A DNA stretch of 26,687 bases from DATBED01 sp036276195 (GCA_036276195.1 DATBED010000022.1:1-26687); one strand, 5' to 3'; counted from the first letter of the stretch, positions 1 through 7,727 are shown. Notes: generated by a model not told the origin, from the sequence alone. Made by a program: numbers and translations.

Positions 1-70
1 ATTTGTACATACATTTAGTAGGTAATGTTGGGGGACTGCTGTGTAGGCGGGCGATGCGGTCAGCAATTGG
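1..70 (-). pseudogene. Post-stop repeat of the HtpX C-terminal end (partial, runs off window)
   Basis: Directly after the htpX TAG stop, the same frame stays open to the window edge and reads PIADRIARLHSSPP followed by unrelated residues. Codons at 44-70 repeat the PIADRIARL that ends HtpX proper (about 92-121). Over these nine codons five differ from the htpX copy and all five differences are synonymous. The repeat could be the remnant of a second htpX paralogue or an old tandem duplication. What follows beyond base 1 is not visible. Confidence 0.45.
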
Positions 71-946
71 CTAGGCGTGAGCATCCATGTTGCGCAGGCG
101 AGCGATACGGTCGGCGATTGGAGGATGAGTGTCGAACAGGCTGGTCAAGCCATGCTTTTTAAGCGGATTGGCGAAAAAAAGATGCGCTGTAGAGGTGTTT
201 TGGCGGCGCGTCACGCTGCCGGTCTGTTGGATCTTTTCTAACGCGCTGGCCAGGCCTTCAGGGTAACGGGTCGTTAAAGCGCCAGTGGCGTCAGCCAAAT
301 ACTCACGCTGGCGCGACACGGCCAGCTGGATCATGGTGGCCACAATTGGCGCCAAAATGGCTGCCACAATGCCTAAAATTAGGAATACCTGGTTGTTCTC
401 GCGGTCGTTGTCGCCGAACCAGACCAAGCGCAAGATAATGTCGGCAATCAGTGAAATAACGGAAGTCAGGGCGAAGGCCACCATACTGACGCGAATGTCA
501 TAATTTTTAACGTGGCCCAGCTCGTGCGCAATCACGCCTTGCAGCTCATTGTCATCCATGATTTGTAAGAGGCCGCTGGTGACGCAGACGGTCGCATGCT
601 TAGGGTCACGACCGGTGGCAAAGGCATTGGGAGCCGGATCGTTCATAATATAGACTCGCGGCATCGCCAACCCGTCTGTAATGGCCAGATTTTCGACCAC
701 CCGCCACAAGCGCGGATTGTCGGATTTTTGGATTTCGTGGGCCGAATTGACTGCCAGTGCCATCTTCGCTCCAGCGTAGTAAGTTACGATTATATAGACC
801 AGTGAGCCAATTAGGCCGCCATAAAACACGCCGGTGCCACCATGCAAAAACTTGGCAAAAATCCAGACGATAGCCGCCAGAAATACCATGAAGACCGCCA
901 TAATAATGACGGTCTTGCGCTTATTACTGGCTATGTCAGAATACAT
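71..946 (-). CDS. htpX: Membrane zinc metalloprotease HtpX
   Basis: This is an M48-family integral-membrane endopeptidase of 291 residues, the usual HtpX length. In other bacteria HtpX degrades misfolded membrane proteins. Two N-terminal membrane segments (about 13-33 and 40-60) precede the zinc motif HELGH at residues 141-145; the third ligand is the Glu of REYLAD near 215. Two further hydrophobic segments (about 153-175 and 186-208) lie between them. The ATG directly abuts the lemA TAG stop with no Shine-Dalgarno of its own, so translation is probably coupled to lemA. The lemA-htpX pairing is widespread. The family call is firm; the substrate is unknown. An in-frame repeat of the protein's end follows the stop. 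Confidence 0.95.
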   Translation of the reverse strand: MYSDIASNKRKTVIIMAVFMVFLAAIVWIFAKFLHGGTGVFYGGLIGSLVYIIVTYYAGAKMALAVNSAHEIQKSDNPRLWRVVENLAITDGLAMPRVYIMNDPAPNAFATGRDPKHATVCVTSGLLQIMDDNELQGVIAHELGHVKNYDIRVSMVAFALTSVISLIADIILRLVWFGDNDRENNQVFLILGIVAAILAPIVATMIQLAVSRQREYLADATGALTTRYPEGLASALEKIQQTGSVTRRQNTSTAHLFFANPLKKHGLTSLFDTHPPIADRIARLRNMDAHA

Positions 947-1510
947 CTAAAAGCTAACGTTAACCGGGTTCTGCACGGCGGCCGCTTGGGCTTCGTCAAC
1001 CTCGTAGTATTCCTTATCTTGGCGAAAGCCCATCAGATTAGCAAAAATATTCTGCGGGAATTGCTTGCGCTTAGTGTTAAAATCGCGCACTACGCCGTTA
1101 TAGAAGCGGCGCGAGGCCTGAATTTTGTCTTCGGTATCTGTTAGCTGGGCTTGCAGGTCCTGAAAGTTCTGCGAGGCCTTCAGGTCGGGGTAATTCTCGG
1201 CCACGGCGAACAGGCTCTTCATAGTCTGGGTGAAGGCGTTATCGGCTTTGGCGGTTTCGGCCACGCCTTGAGCATTCATAGCGTTGGCTCGAGCTTCGGT
1301 AACATCTTCGAAAACCGTCTTTTCATGAGAGGCGTAACCTTTAACAGTGTTAACCAGGTTGGGGATTAGATCATAGCGGCGCTTTAGCTGCACAGTTATG
1401 TCACTGAAGGCTTCATTAGCTTGTTGGTTTAACCTGACTAGGCTGTTGAACATGGCTGCCAGCAGCAAAACCAGTACTACGACTACGACAATGATGATAA
1501 TTACGGCCAC
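947..1510 (-). CDS. lemA: LemA family membrane protein
   Basis: LemA proteins have one N-terminal membrane helix and an extended helical domain; their role is poorly defined, but they often travel with htpX. Here a hydrophobic run of Ile/Val/Leu is followed by FNSLVRLNQQANEAFSDI and KRRYDLIPNLVNTVKGYA, the family hallmark. I start the gene at the GTG at 1508-1510, giving 187 residues, because AAGGAG lies six bases upstream (1517-1522). The longer frame with a TTG at 1535-1537 would start inside the apparent -10 box TATAAT (1537-1542). The gene is first in a two-gene operon and directly abuts htpX. Confidence 0.93.
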   Translation of the reverse strand: MAVIIIIVVVVVLVLLLAAMFNSLVRLNQQANEAFSDITVQLKRRYDLIPNLVNTVKGYASHEKTVFEDVTEARANAMNAQGVAETAKADNAFTQTMKSLFAVAENYPDLKASQNFQDLQAQLTDTEDKIQASRRFYNGVVRDFNTKRKQFPQNIFANLMGFRQDKEYYEVDEAQAAAVQNPVNVSF

Positions 1511-1516
1511 TCTGAT

Positions 1517-1542
1517 CTCCTTTAGGTTACGACTCAATTATA
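1517..1542 (-). promoter_or_regulatory. lemA-htpX -10 box and ribosome-binding site
   Basis: On the minus strand a perfect TATAAT (1537-1542) is followed about 14 bases later by AAGGAG (1517-1522), then six bases and the GTG. No convincing -35 is visible at 17 bases. The predicted 5' UTR is about 20 nt, so this belongs to the Shine-Dalgarno class of starts in this window. Confidence 0.6.
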
Positions 1543-1565
1543 CAACAATTGCTTGTAGCTGTATC

Positions 1566-2789
1566 ATGAAAAGGCTTATGTCAAAAAGGCCGAGATATCA
1601 CTGGCAGTACGGATTGGTGCTTTTTTTGCTGGTGGCTTATGTGGCTTGGGCGTTGCTAAGGCCACTGCCCTTGCTAAAGCCAGGCAATCCCACTTTGGAA
1701 TTACAGCTTAGCGCCGGCACTAGCGTTTTAAACTGGCCAGCGGTTGGCCAGTCGGCCGTGGGTATTGTTGGCAATAACATCCTGGAAACCCACAATACCC
1801 AAAAACCGGCGCCAACCGCCAGCACCGCTAAAATCATCACGGCCCTAACGGTGCTTAAGCAAAAGCCTTTAGCTACCGGCCAACAAGGTCCGACAGTTAC
1901 TTTAGGGCCTAACGATCTCGCCATTTATAACACCTATGTGGCTCAAGGCGGCTCAACCGTACCTGTTCAAGCCGGCGAACAAATCAGTGAGTACCAGATG
2001 CTGGAGGCTATGCTTTTACCTTCAGCAAACAATATGGCCGATAGCCTGGCCATTTGGGCCTACGGTTCACTGCCCGCCTACTCTGCCGCCGCCAATGCTT
2101 ATGCGCAGCAGTTGGGTTTGACCGGCACCACCATTGGCAGCGACGCCAGCGGCTATAACCCCAGCACTGTCAGCACTGCCCAAGACCTGGTAAAACTGGG
2201 CGAAATAGTCATGCAAAACCCGGTCTTAGCCGGTATCGTCGGCCAAACCACGGCCTCCGACATTCCTTTAGCGCCTAACGCCAAAAACATCAACTTACTA
2301 TTGGGAAGCTACGGCATTATTGGCATCAAGACCGGCAACACTGATCAGGCCGGCGGCGTGTTTGTTGGCGCTGCCCGTACAGATGTCAACCAGAAACCGG
2401 TCATCATAGTCACCGCCCTGGTCGGAGCTCCAACCCTATTCGATTCAATGAAGTTTAGCCTGCCGCTTTTGCAAAGCGTTCAAGCCAATTTTCAAACAAT
2501 CACGCCGATTCACGCCAACGACGTGCTCGGCCATTACCAGATTCCATGGGGCAAAAGCATTAACGTCATTGCCGCTCACAACCTGGCCCTAACCACTTGG
2601 GCAGGCACCACGCTCTCTACCCGGCTTAGTCTTCCCCAAATAAACAGTAATTCCAGCGCCGGTCAAACGGTAAGCACTCTTACCATCTCAGACCCTGTAA
2701 CAAAAGCCAAAAGCTCCGTGAATGTCACTTTAGACTCGGCAGTACCGCCACCAACTTTGAGCTGGCGCCTCGAACACCCTTTATTTTAA
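1566..2789 (+). CDS. D-alanyl-D-alanine carboxypeptidase (peptidase S11 family)
   Basis: This is a penicillin-binding-protein-type serine carboxypeptidase that trims the terminal D-Ala of peptidoglycan stem peptides outside the membrane. With the ATG at 1566 it has 407 residues. A basic N-terminus and one membrane helix (about 15-35) form a signal anchor. The three active-site motifs are present in order: STAK (Ser86/Lys89), SAN (153-155) and KTG (255-257). The C-terminal third is a beta-rich region of the PBP5-C kind. The frame is open further upstream (to 1398), but that extension only mirrors lemA on the other strand. No Shine-Dalgarno is visible. It is divergent from lemA, with about 55 bases between the starts. 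Confidence 0.92.
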   Translation: MKRLMSKRPRYHWQYGLVLFLLVAYVAWALLRPLPLLKPGNPTLELQLSAGTSVLNWPAVGQSAVGIVGNNILETHNTQKPAPTASTAKIITALTVLKQKPLATGQQGPTVTLGPNDLAIYNTYVAQGGSTVPVQAGEQISEYQMLEAMLLPSANNMADSLAIWAYGSLPAYSAAANAYAQQLGLTGTTIGSDASGYNPSTVSTAQDLVKLGEIVMQNPVLAGIVGQTTASDIPLAPNAKNINLLLGSYGIIGIKTGNTDQAGGVFVGAARTDVNQKPVIIVTALVGAPTLFDSMKFSLPLLQSVQANFQTITPIHANDVLGHYQIPWGKSINVIAAHNLALTTWAGTTLSTRLSLPQINSNSSAGQTVSTLTISDPVTKAKSSVNVTLDSAVPPPTLSWRLEHPLF

Positions 2790-2802
2790 AAGAACGAGGG
2801 TG
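2775..2802. other. Hairpin between convergent genes
   Basis: CACCCT (2775-2780) pairs with AGGGTG (2797-2802) around a 16-base loop. It covers the stop of the carboxypeptidase gene and lies just before the stop of the convergent gene at 2807. There is no T-run after the stem on either strand, so it is not a classical intrinsic terminator; it may still mark transcript ends. Confidence 0.3.
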
Positions 2803-2806
2803 AAAG

Positions 2807-3589
2807 CTAGGAGTCAAGGCGAGAATGATTTTGGACTATAACAATAGATCTCTTTTCCTGAGCCTGCATAAGGCTTACCCAAATACCGCTAATCGATGCC
2901 TCATGTAAAGTCTCTTGTAGGCATTCCGCAGTATCTTGGCTAAAAGTATGTGCCACGCTTATATGGGGATCGGGATTGCGTTTCATTAATACTTTAACAA
3001 ACCCAGGATCTTTTTTCGGTATCACAACGCTTAGGTATGTTTCTCTACCTTTTATTAACCTGTCGTAGCCCTCTTGTTCTAAACGGCTCTCTCTAGAAAT
3101 ATGAAAACCTACAAAACGCCGTCTGTCATCACTATCGTTTTTATCAGCTCCAAATATTCCTACCTCTCCTAGTCGAACAGAAATGGGATCTGCTTGAGTT
3201 CTATTAACTCTATTAACACCTCTTCTTGCAGCCCTATTAAATCTGTCGGTTGAAAGTTCTCCATCATCGTCTCGATAGCCTCTCAAAAGTATGTGCCGTG
3301 ACTCTCTCCTAGTAGCAAGAGATGCGCCATTTCTTGTGCTTCGTGAGTAATCTGAGACTGGCGCACCCGTAAGAGCCTTCGTTAAGAGAGTGCCCAACCT
3401 GATTAGATCCTGCTTAGCCATTACACGACGTGCACTTAAAATTGAGAATTCTCCAGGAACCTTCCTTCTTGAGGTATGTGCTTCTATCCTCTTAGGTATG
3501 TTGGGAGGTCTGCTTCCACGCCTTTGCATAGGCTCAAAATCAGCTAGATCAAGCAGATCATAGTTACGGTAATCAAAAGTTTCAGTCAC
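2807..3589 (-). CDS. Hypothetical protein, 260 aa, arginine-rich
   Basis: I do not recognise this family. The protein is soluble, without signal peptide or membrane helix. Its N-terminal 100 residues are rich in Arg and Ser. Two short histidine motifs, RHILLRG (His99) and DPHISVAH (His209), followed by an alternating helix-strand pattern, faintly recall the HxS/T motifs of 2H phosphoesterases, but the first motif lacks the Ser/Thr, so I do not assign that function. The start is the GTG at 3587-3589: an in-frame TAA lies four codons upstream and a -10 box TAAGAT ends six bases before it, suggesting a leaderless message. The gene looks AT-richer than its neighbours, with more AGA/AGG arginine codons, as could happen after transfer. 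Confidence 0.75.
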   Translation of the reverse strand: MTETFDYRNYDLLDLADFEPMQRRGSRPPNIPKRIEAHTSRRKVPGEFSILSARRVMAKQDLIRLGTLLTKALTGAPVSDYSRSTRNGASLATRRESRHILLRGYRDDDGELSTDRFNRAARRGVNRVNRTQADPISVRLGEVGIFGADKNDSDDRRRFVGFHISRESRLEQEGYDRLIKGRETYLSVVIPKKDPGFVKVLMKRNPDPHISVAHTFSQDTAECLQETLHEASISGIWVSLMQAQEKRSIVIVQNHSRLDS

Positions 3590-3595
3590 TTCACT

Positions 3596-3623
3596 ATCTT
3601 ATAATTATATTTAGATTTTGCAA
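3596..3623 (-). promoter_or_regulatory. Promoter of the 260-aa gene (leaderless type)
   Basis: TTGCAA (3618-3623), a 16-base spacer and TAAGAT (3596-3601) end exactly six bases before the GTG start. The TTGCAA and TATAAGATAG words also occur in the promoter of the ABC array at 14103-14133. It sits directly downstream of tRNA-Val. Confidence 0.5.
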
Positions 3624-3634
3624 GTAGTTCCAAA

Positions 3635-3711
3635 TGGTGGGCGGTATAGGACTCGAACCTATGACCCTCTGTGTGTAAAACAGATGCTCTAGCCAACTGA
3701 GCTAACCGCCC
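3635..3711 (-). tRNA. tRNA-Val, anticodon UAC
   Basis: The 77-nt cloverleaf has acceptor stem GGGCGGT/ACCGCCC, anticodon stem TCTGT/ACAGA with loop TTTACAC (anticodon TAC), T-arm GGTTCGAGTCC, discriminator A and an encoded CCA. It lies 14 bases after tRNA-Leu(GAG) and has no separate promoter, so the two are probably co-transcribed. U34 of this tRNA is a typical target for the 5-oxyuridine pathway to which TrhO and the CmoM-like protein of this window belong. Confidence 0.97.
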
Positions 3712-3725
3712 TTTTCCGCGGATAC

Positions 3726-3809
3726 TGGTGCGGACGAGAGGACTTGAACCTCCATGCCTTGCGGCACTTGCCCCTCAGACAAGCGTGTCTACCATTCCAC
3801 CACGTCCGC
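3726..3809 (-). tRNA. tRNA-Leu, anticodon GAG
   Basis: This is an 84-nt class II tRNA with acceptor GCGGACG/CGTCCGC, a long variable arm (TGCCGCAAGGCA) and an encoded CCA. Anticodon stem CTTGT/GCAAG closes the loop CTGAGGG, giving anticodon GAG. It is the first gene of a two-tRNA unit with tRNA-Val. Confidence 0.95.
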
Positions 3810-3824
3810 GCAAGAGACCAGATT

Positions 3825-3853
3825 ATCTTATCTGTTTTGAGCCGAAAACTCAA
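3825..3853 (-). promoter_or_regulatory. tRNA-Leu(GAG)/tRNA-Val promoter
   Basis: TTGAGT (3848-3853), a 17-base spacer and TAAGAT (3825-3830) lie about 15 bases upstream of the tRNA 5' end. The 17-base block AGATTATCTTATCTGTT (3820-3836, plus strand) and AAAACTCAAG (3845-3854) recur with identical spacing upstream of tRNA-Leu(CAG). The -35 lies just after the stop codon of the FAD-dependent gene. Confidence 0.75.
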
Positions 3854-3855
3854 GG

Positions 3856-5487
3856 TTAACCGCGTGGCAGATGGTCGTAAAGGTGGTCGAGGCTGTAGTC
3901 GGGCCGGATCATGGCTTTGATGTCATCTAGCGAAGTGCCAAACTTAACGCCCGGGTTGAGTGTGCCATAGGGGTCAAAAATGTTCTTTACTTTACCTAGC
4001 AAGGCGTAAAGCTCGGGGCCAAACATGGCTTCCAGATATGGCGTGCGCAAACGGCCGTCACCGGCTTCAGCGCTGATAGTACCGCCCATACCGAGTACCA
4101 ACTTAGTATGCTCGCTTAGCAAGCGGAAGACCTTTTGGCGGTCGCCGATTTGGCCAAGGTTTAAGCGCGGCTGCACGTGCAGCAGACCATCACCGGCGTG
4201 GCCCCAAACGGCTGGCTTGAGGTTATTGGCCTCAAAGATGGCGTAAACGCCCTCCAGGTATTCGCGCAGGCGATCCGGCGTAACGGCGGCATCAAATAGT
4301 GGCACTGCTCGCAATAAACCTTCGTTATGACCGATCAGCGAGCCGACCGCCTGGCGCACCTTCCAAAAAGCCTGCTGCTCATCCGGGTCAGTGGCGATCT
4401 GCGTGTCTATGGCATATTTTTCAAATATCTTTTGGGCTTTTTTAGCGCCTTTTTTCTGGTGCTTGTCGTTGCCATCGAACTCAACCAGCAAAATAGTCGG
4501 TGGGAAAGGCGGCGGCACGACGTCTTTCAGCTGGTTAGGATTAAGGGTGTACACCTGCTGCAGCACATTACCGTCGATCAGCTCGATCAGGCTGGGCTTT
4601 TCTGATAGCTCGCGCAACTCCAGCACAGTGTTTTGTGTCTGTTCCAAGCTATCGAATTTGACCATAAACATAGTGGTCTGCGGCGTGTGCGGCTCGGTCG
4701 CCAGCACGGCCTCGGTAATGATGCCGAGCGTGCCCTGGCTGCCGACTATTAGTGGTGTCAAGTCAAACGAGCCATCTTTACGCTTAACTTCATTCAGATT
4801 ATAACCGGCGTTGTTGAGCGTGGCCAGTCGTGGTAGGCGCTCCAGTAAGTCATGCTGCTCTTCAATTAAGGTGTCGGTGGAACGGTAAATTTCGCCCTCA
4901 AAAGTTGCCAATCCCAGCTTTTTACTAAGTTCGCGCTTGCTCAAGCGGCGAGTCTCGATCACTTCACCATTCGCCAAAACTACCCTTAAGCTGTTGACAT
5001 AATTTTGGGTGGCTCCATACTTGACCGATTTTTCGCCGGCCGTATTGTTAGCCACAGCCCCGCCCAGCGTTGAATACTCCAAAGAGGCTGGGTAAGGCGG
5101 CAGGAACCGGCCATGTGTGAACAGAGTTTGCTGAAGCTTGCCATAGTTTATACCAGGCTCCACGGCAACGGTGTTAGCCTTAGTGTCAATCTCTAAGATA
5201 CGGTTCATATGGGCTGGAAAAACCAACATAATGCCATTGCCCACGGCCGCGCCCGACTGGTTCGTGCCAGCCCCCCGAGGCGTGATGGGAATCACTCGCC
5301 CGCGCTCGGCCAGCTGCCAACTAAAACGCGCTGTCTTGCGCACATCATTCTCGTTACGAGGGTAAACAATCAGAGCGGGCGCTAACTGCAAGATGCTGCC
5401 ATCAGTCGCGAAGTAACGGCGGGCATCGGTGCTAGTCATCACCTCTCCCACCAAATGCTCTTGCAAATAATGCGCCACTTTACTCAT
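3856..5487 (-). CDS. FAD-binding oxidoreductase, GlcD/D-2-hydroxyacid dehydrogenase type
   Basis: These flavoenzymes oxidise D-2-hydroxy acids such as D-lactate or glycolate and pass electrons to quinone or another acceptor. At 543 residues it has the FAD-binding PCMH fold (about 35-260), with PRGAGTNQSGAAVG (70-83) for the pyrophosphate, LGGAVANNTAGEKS (141-154) and GSQGTLGIITEA (249-260). A C-terminal substrate domain contains GHAGDGLLHV (429-438). Most relatives have HxGDGNxH there; Leu replaces the usual Asn. It lacks the C-terminal iron-sulfur module of larger relatives. The substrate cannot be read from sequence. It sits between tRNA-Leu(CAG) and the other two tRNAs, without partner subunits. 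Confidence 0.88.
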   Translation of the reverse strand: MSKVAHYLQEHLVGEVMTSTDARRYFATDGSILQLAPALIVYPRNENDVRKTARFSWQLAERGRVIPITPRGAGTNQSGAAVGNGIMLVFPAHMNRILEIDTKANTVAVEPGINYGKLQQTLFTHGRFLPPYPASLEYSTLGGAVANNTAGEKSVKYGATQNYVNSLRVVLANGEVIETRRLSKRELSKKLGLATFEGEIYRSTDTLIEEQHDLLERLPRLATLNNAGYNLNEVKRKDGSFDLTPLIVGSQGTLGIITEAVLATEPHTPQTTMFMVKFDSLEQTQNTVLELRELSEKPSLIELIDGNVLQQVYTLNPNQLKDVVPPPFPPTILLVEFDGNDKHQKKGAKKAQKIFEKYAIDTQIATDPDEQQAFWKVRQAVGSLIGHNEGLLRAVPLFDAAVTPDRLREYLEGVYAIFEANNLKPAVWGHAGDGLLHVQPRLNLGQIGDRQKVFRLLSEHTKLVLGMGGTISAEAGDGRLRTPYLEAMFGPELYALLGKVKNIFDPYGTLNPGVKFGTSLDDIKAMIRPDYSLDHLYDHLPRG

Positions 5488-5527
5488 GAGCTAACCCGCC
5501 AAGAATATGCATAATGATCTAGCTGTA

Positions 5528-5536
5528 ATGATACCA
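5528..5536 (-). promoter_or_regulatory. Possible extended -10 for the FAD oxidoreductase
   Basis: TGG-TATCAT on the minus strand (hexamer 5528-5533) lies 40 bases before the ATG. Of the 98 bases between tRNA-Leu(CAG) and this gene, it is the only promoter-like element I see. No good Shine-Dalgarno precedes the ATG. Confidence 0.3.
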
Positions 5537-5585
5537 CACTCTCTTAATGCTTACGCCTCTTCGGAGTAATAACAGGCCAGACAAA

Positions 5586-5672
5586 TGGTGCGCGAGAGAG
5601 GACTTGAACCTCCACGAACCGAAGTTCACTAGCTCCTGAAGCTAGCGCGTCTACCAATTCCGCCACTCGCGC
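5586..5672 (-). tRNA. tRNA-Leu, anticodon CAG
   Basis: This is an 87-nt class II tRNA with acceptor GCGCGAG/CTCGCGC, long variable arm (TGAACTTCGGTTCG) and encoded CCA. Anticodon stem CTAGC/GCTAG closes the loop TTCAGGA, giving anticodon CAG. Confidence 0.95.
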
Positions 5673-5681
5673 GCTTAGATT

Positions 5682-5710
5682 ATCTTATCTGTTCAACCGC
5701 CAAAACTCAA
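5682..5710 (-). promoter_or_regulatory. tRNA-Leu(CAG) promoter
   Basis: TTGAGT (5705-5710), a 17-base spacer and TAAGAT (5682-5687) lie upstream of the tRNA. Both boxes and the flanking bases match the tRNA-Leu(GAG) promoter, while the eight bases between the two conserved blocks differ. The -35 begins three bases beyond the stop codon of the peptide-binding protein gene. Confidence 0.75.
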
Positions 5711-5713
5711 GAG

Positions 5714-7498
5714 CTAGTCGGTGATTTTGGCTTGGCGGATTTCCCAGTTTTGGACATTGGCAAAGCGGTCGGTCGACGAATTGATAGGATTGTCACCCAA
5801 GCCAGCCACCGGTCCATTAGTTAGGTAGAGCAGGCGCGGCTGGTACAGGGCCAGGGCCGGGCTGTCTTGCTGCCAGGCCTGTAAGAACGGCCTGTACTTA
5901 ATGGCACGGATAGCCGGGTCAATACGGCTGCGGCCGGCTTCCAGGCTGGCATCGGCCGCGTCGCTCTTATACTCCGATAGGTTCAGTCGGTTGGCCGAAC
6001 GGATATCGGCCTGTGAGCTATCCCAATACACAAACACATCAGGGTCTTCGCCAATTGTGATGCCATTCAGCACGGCATCGTAGTTGTGATAGGCCACAGC
6101 GTTTTGGAAGTCTAGAGGATCCAGGTAGTCAATTTCCAGCTTAGCGCCCAGGCGTTGCCACTGCTGCTTCAGTTGCTCGGCCACCACGTGGTCATCGTGC
6201 GCATCCGGCGTGCTTAGCACAAAGGTTAGCAGCTGGCCGTTTTTAGTGCGCCAGCCTTGTTGGCCCACCTTCCAACCGGCACTATCCAGAGCCGCTTTGG
6301 CAGATTTAAGGTCAAACTTTGGCTGCTCTAACGAGGCATCGTAGCCAATTTGCCCCCTGAGCAGCGGCTCGTTGACCTCGTGGGCAGGGTAATCTAAATG
6401 GCTAATAATATCCGGTACATTAGCCGCCTGGACTAGCGAGTGCCTAACCGCTTGGTCGGCCAGTACGCCACTAGAAGTCTTGAAAAATACCATATTGGCC
6501 GCTCTTAATGGTAAATTATGCTGGACAACGGAAGCCTTGTTCTGGACCTGAGCCGGGACTTGGTCGAGCCCTTCCGCGGCCGTCAATTGGCCGCTGGTGA
6601 AGGCTCGGGTAAGTTGGCTGGTCGAAGCAAAAACCTGTACTACGAATTTCTGCAGTTTAGGCTGGCCGCCGGCATAATGATTAAAAGCCGTTAAAGCAAT
6701 TTGTTCTTGGGCATTATTAGGGTCACCGGCATCCTTAACTTGTATAGTTTGCCAGGCAAAAGGGCCGGTTCCCACCGGGTCTACGGTGTTAAAGTCGGCC
6801 GAGCGCAGGTCCGACGGCGGTTCCTTAGCCAGCAAGTGTTCGGGTACAATTCCATTAGTCAGGCTATAGGGGAAAGATGCCAGCGCGCCTGGCAATTTAA
6901 AAACTATAGTGTGCGCATCCGGCGCTGTGACCGTAATGCCTTGCCAGCTGCTTTGCAGCGGCGACTGGGCGTCCGGGTTCTGGATCAGCTCATAGGTGAA
7001 TAGTACGTCAGCACTGGTGAGCAGCCGGCCATCTTGCCAGGTCAAATTCGATCGTAAATGCACGGTGTAAGCAATACCGTGATCATCGGTCGTATAACCG
7101 CTGGCCAAATCGCCTACCAGCTTGCCCTGAGTATCATATTTCAGCAAGCCCGAGAAAATTAGGTGCGATACCGCCGTATCGGCATCAGTTGTTGCATAAA
7201 TAGGATTAGCGTTAGTAAAACGGCCAAGCACGCCTTCGTTATAGATACCGCCGGGCACTGGCTGAAGTGTTTGGAAATAACCGCTTAAGGATATGATCTG
7301 GATAATCAAGCCTATGATTAGTAGCAGTAGCAGTCCAACCCAACCTATTACAAAACGGCGTATCTGGCCCAAACGTTCAAACCGTTTTAAGAGGTGCGTC
7401 TCTATCTGCTGTTCGGCTTGGGCGCTTAAACCCTCGACCTGGCGTTGGCCTTTGCGCAGGCGACGGCGAAAGCGCAGTCTAAGGAGGCGGAATTGCAT
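5714..7498 (-). CDS. Peptide ABC transporter substrate-binding protein (SBP family 5), membrane-anchored
   Basis: The protein resembles DppA/OppA-type periplasmic receptors for peptides. At 594 residues it begins with a very basic stretch (FRRRLRKGQR near 10-19) and a helical cytoplasmic segment, then one membrane helix (about 49-72). The family core follows: YNEGVLGRFTNANPIY, LTWQDGRLLTSADVLFTYEL and DPVGTGPFAW. It has no lipobox cysteine, so anchoring is by an N-in/C-out helix rather than by lipid. No permease or ATPase genes adjoin it. It follows secG by 13 bases in the same operon, which suggests a role in envelope export or scavenging rather than a standard transporter cassette. The function beyond ligand binding is inference. 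Confidence 0.85.
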   Translation of the reverse strand: MQFRLLRLRFRRRLRKGQRQVEGLSAQAEQQIETHLLKRFERLGQIRRFVIGWVGLLLLLIIGLIIQIISLSGYFQTLQPVPGGIYNEGVLGRFTNANPIYATTDADTAVSHLIFSGLLKYDTQGKLVGDLASGYTTDDHGIAYTVHLRSNLTWQDGRLLTSADVLFTYELIQNPDAQSPLQSSWQGITVTAPDAHTIVFKLPGALASFPYSLTNGIVPEHLLAKEPPSDLRSADFNTVDPVGTGPFAWQTIQVKDAGDPNNAQEQIALTAFNHYAGGQPKLQKFVVQVFASTSQLTRAFTSGQLTAAEGLDQVPAQVQNKASVVQHNLPLRAANMVFFKTSSGVLADQAVRHSLVQAANVPDIISHLDYPAHEVNEPLLRGQIGYDASLEQPKFDLKSAKAALDSAGWKVGQQGWRTKNGQLLTFVLSTPDAHDDHVVAEQLKQQWQRLGAKLEIDYLDPLDFQNAVAYHNYDAVLNGITIGEDPDVFVYWDSSQADIRSANRLNLSEYKSDAADASLEAGRSRIDPAIRAIKYRPFLQAWQQDSPALALYQPRLLYLTNGPVAGLGDNPINSSTDRFANVQNWEIRQAKITD

Positions 7499-7511
7499 CT
7501 CTGCCTAAGGC

Positions 7512-7727
7512 TTATTTGACGATTACACCAAATATCAAGGACAAAGTGAATACCAGAGCACAGACGATGGTTAACTGGAAGATAGTCTTATCGGTGCCGC
7601 GGCGGGTAGTGTTGACTTCGCCAGCACCGCCTAAGCCGGCGCCCAAGCTGGCGCCACGTGTCTGGATCAAGATCAAGAACGTCATCAATAACATCGAACC
7701 GATGGTTAGGTAGTTAAAAATACTCAT
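7512..7727 (-). CDS. secG: Preprotein translocase subunit SecG
   Basis: SecG is the small accessory subunit of the SecYEG export channel. This 71-residue protein has two membrane helices (about 5-23 and 49-69). Between them are a Gly-rich segment (LGAGLGGAGE) and a short Arg-containing turn (TTRRGTDK), as in the family. Its ATG overlaps the TGA stop of the upstream membrane protein gene (ATGA at 7724-7727), indicating translational coupling. Confidence 0.88.
   Translation of the reverse strand: MSIFNYLTIGSMLLMTFLILIQTRGASLGAGLGGAGEVNTTRRGTDKTIFQLTIVCALVFTLSLIFGVIVK

Noticed and set aside
1398..1565. N-terminal extension of the D,D-carboxypeptidase
   Set aside because: Its Thr/Met-rich translation is the reverse image of the lemA membrane helix; the signal anchor starts at 1566.
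4391..4804. Plus-strand 137-aa open frame inside the FAD-linked gene
   Set aside because: It is antisense to a strongly conserved coding region, with no start signal and no recognisable domain.
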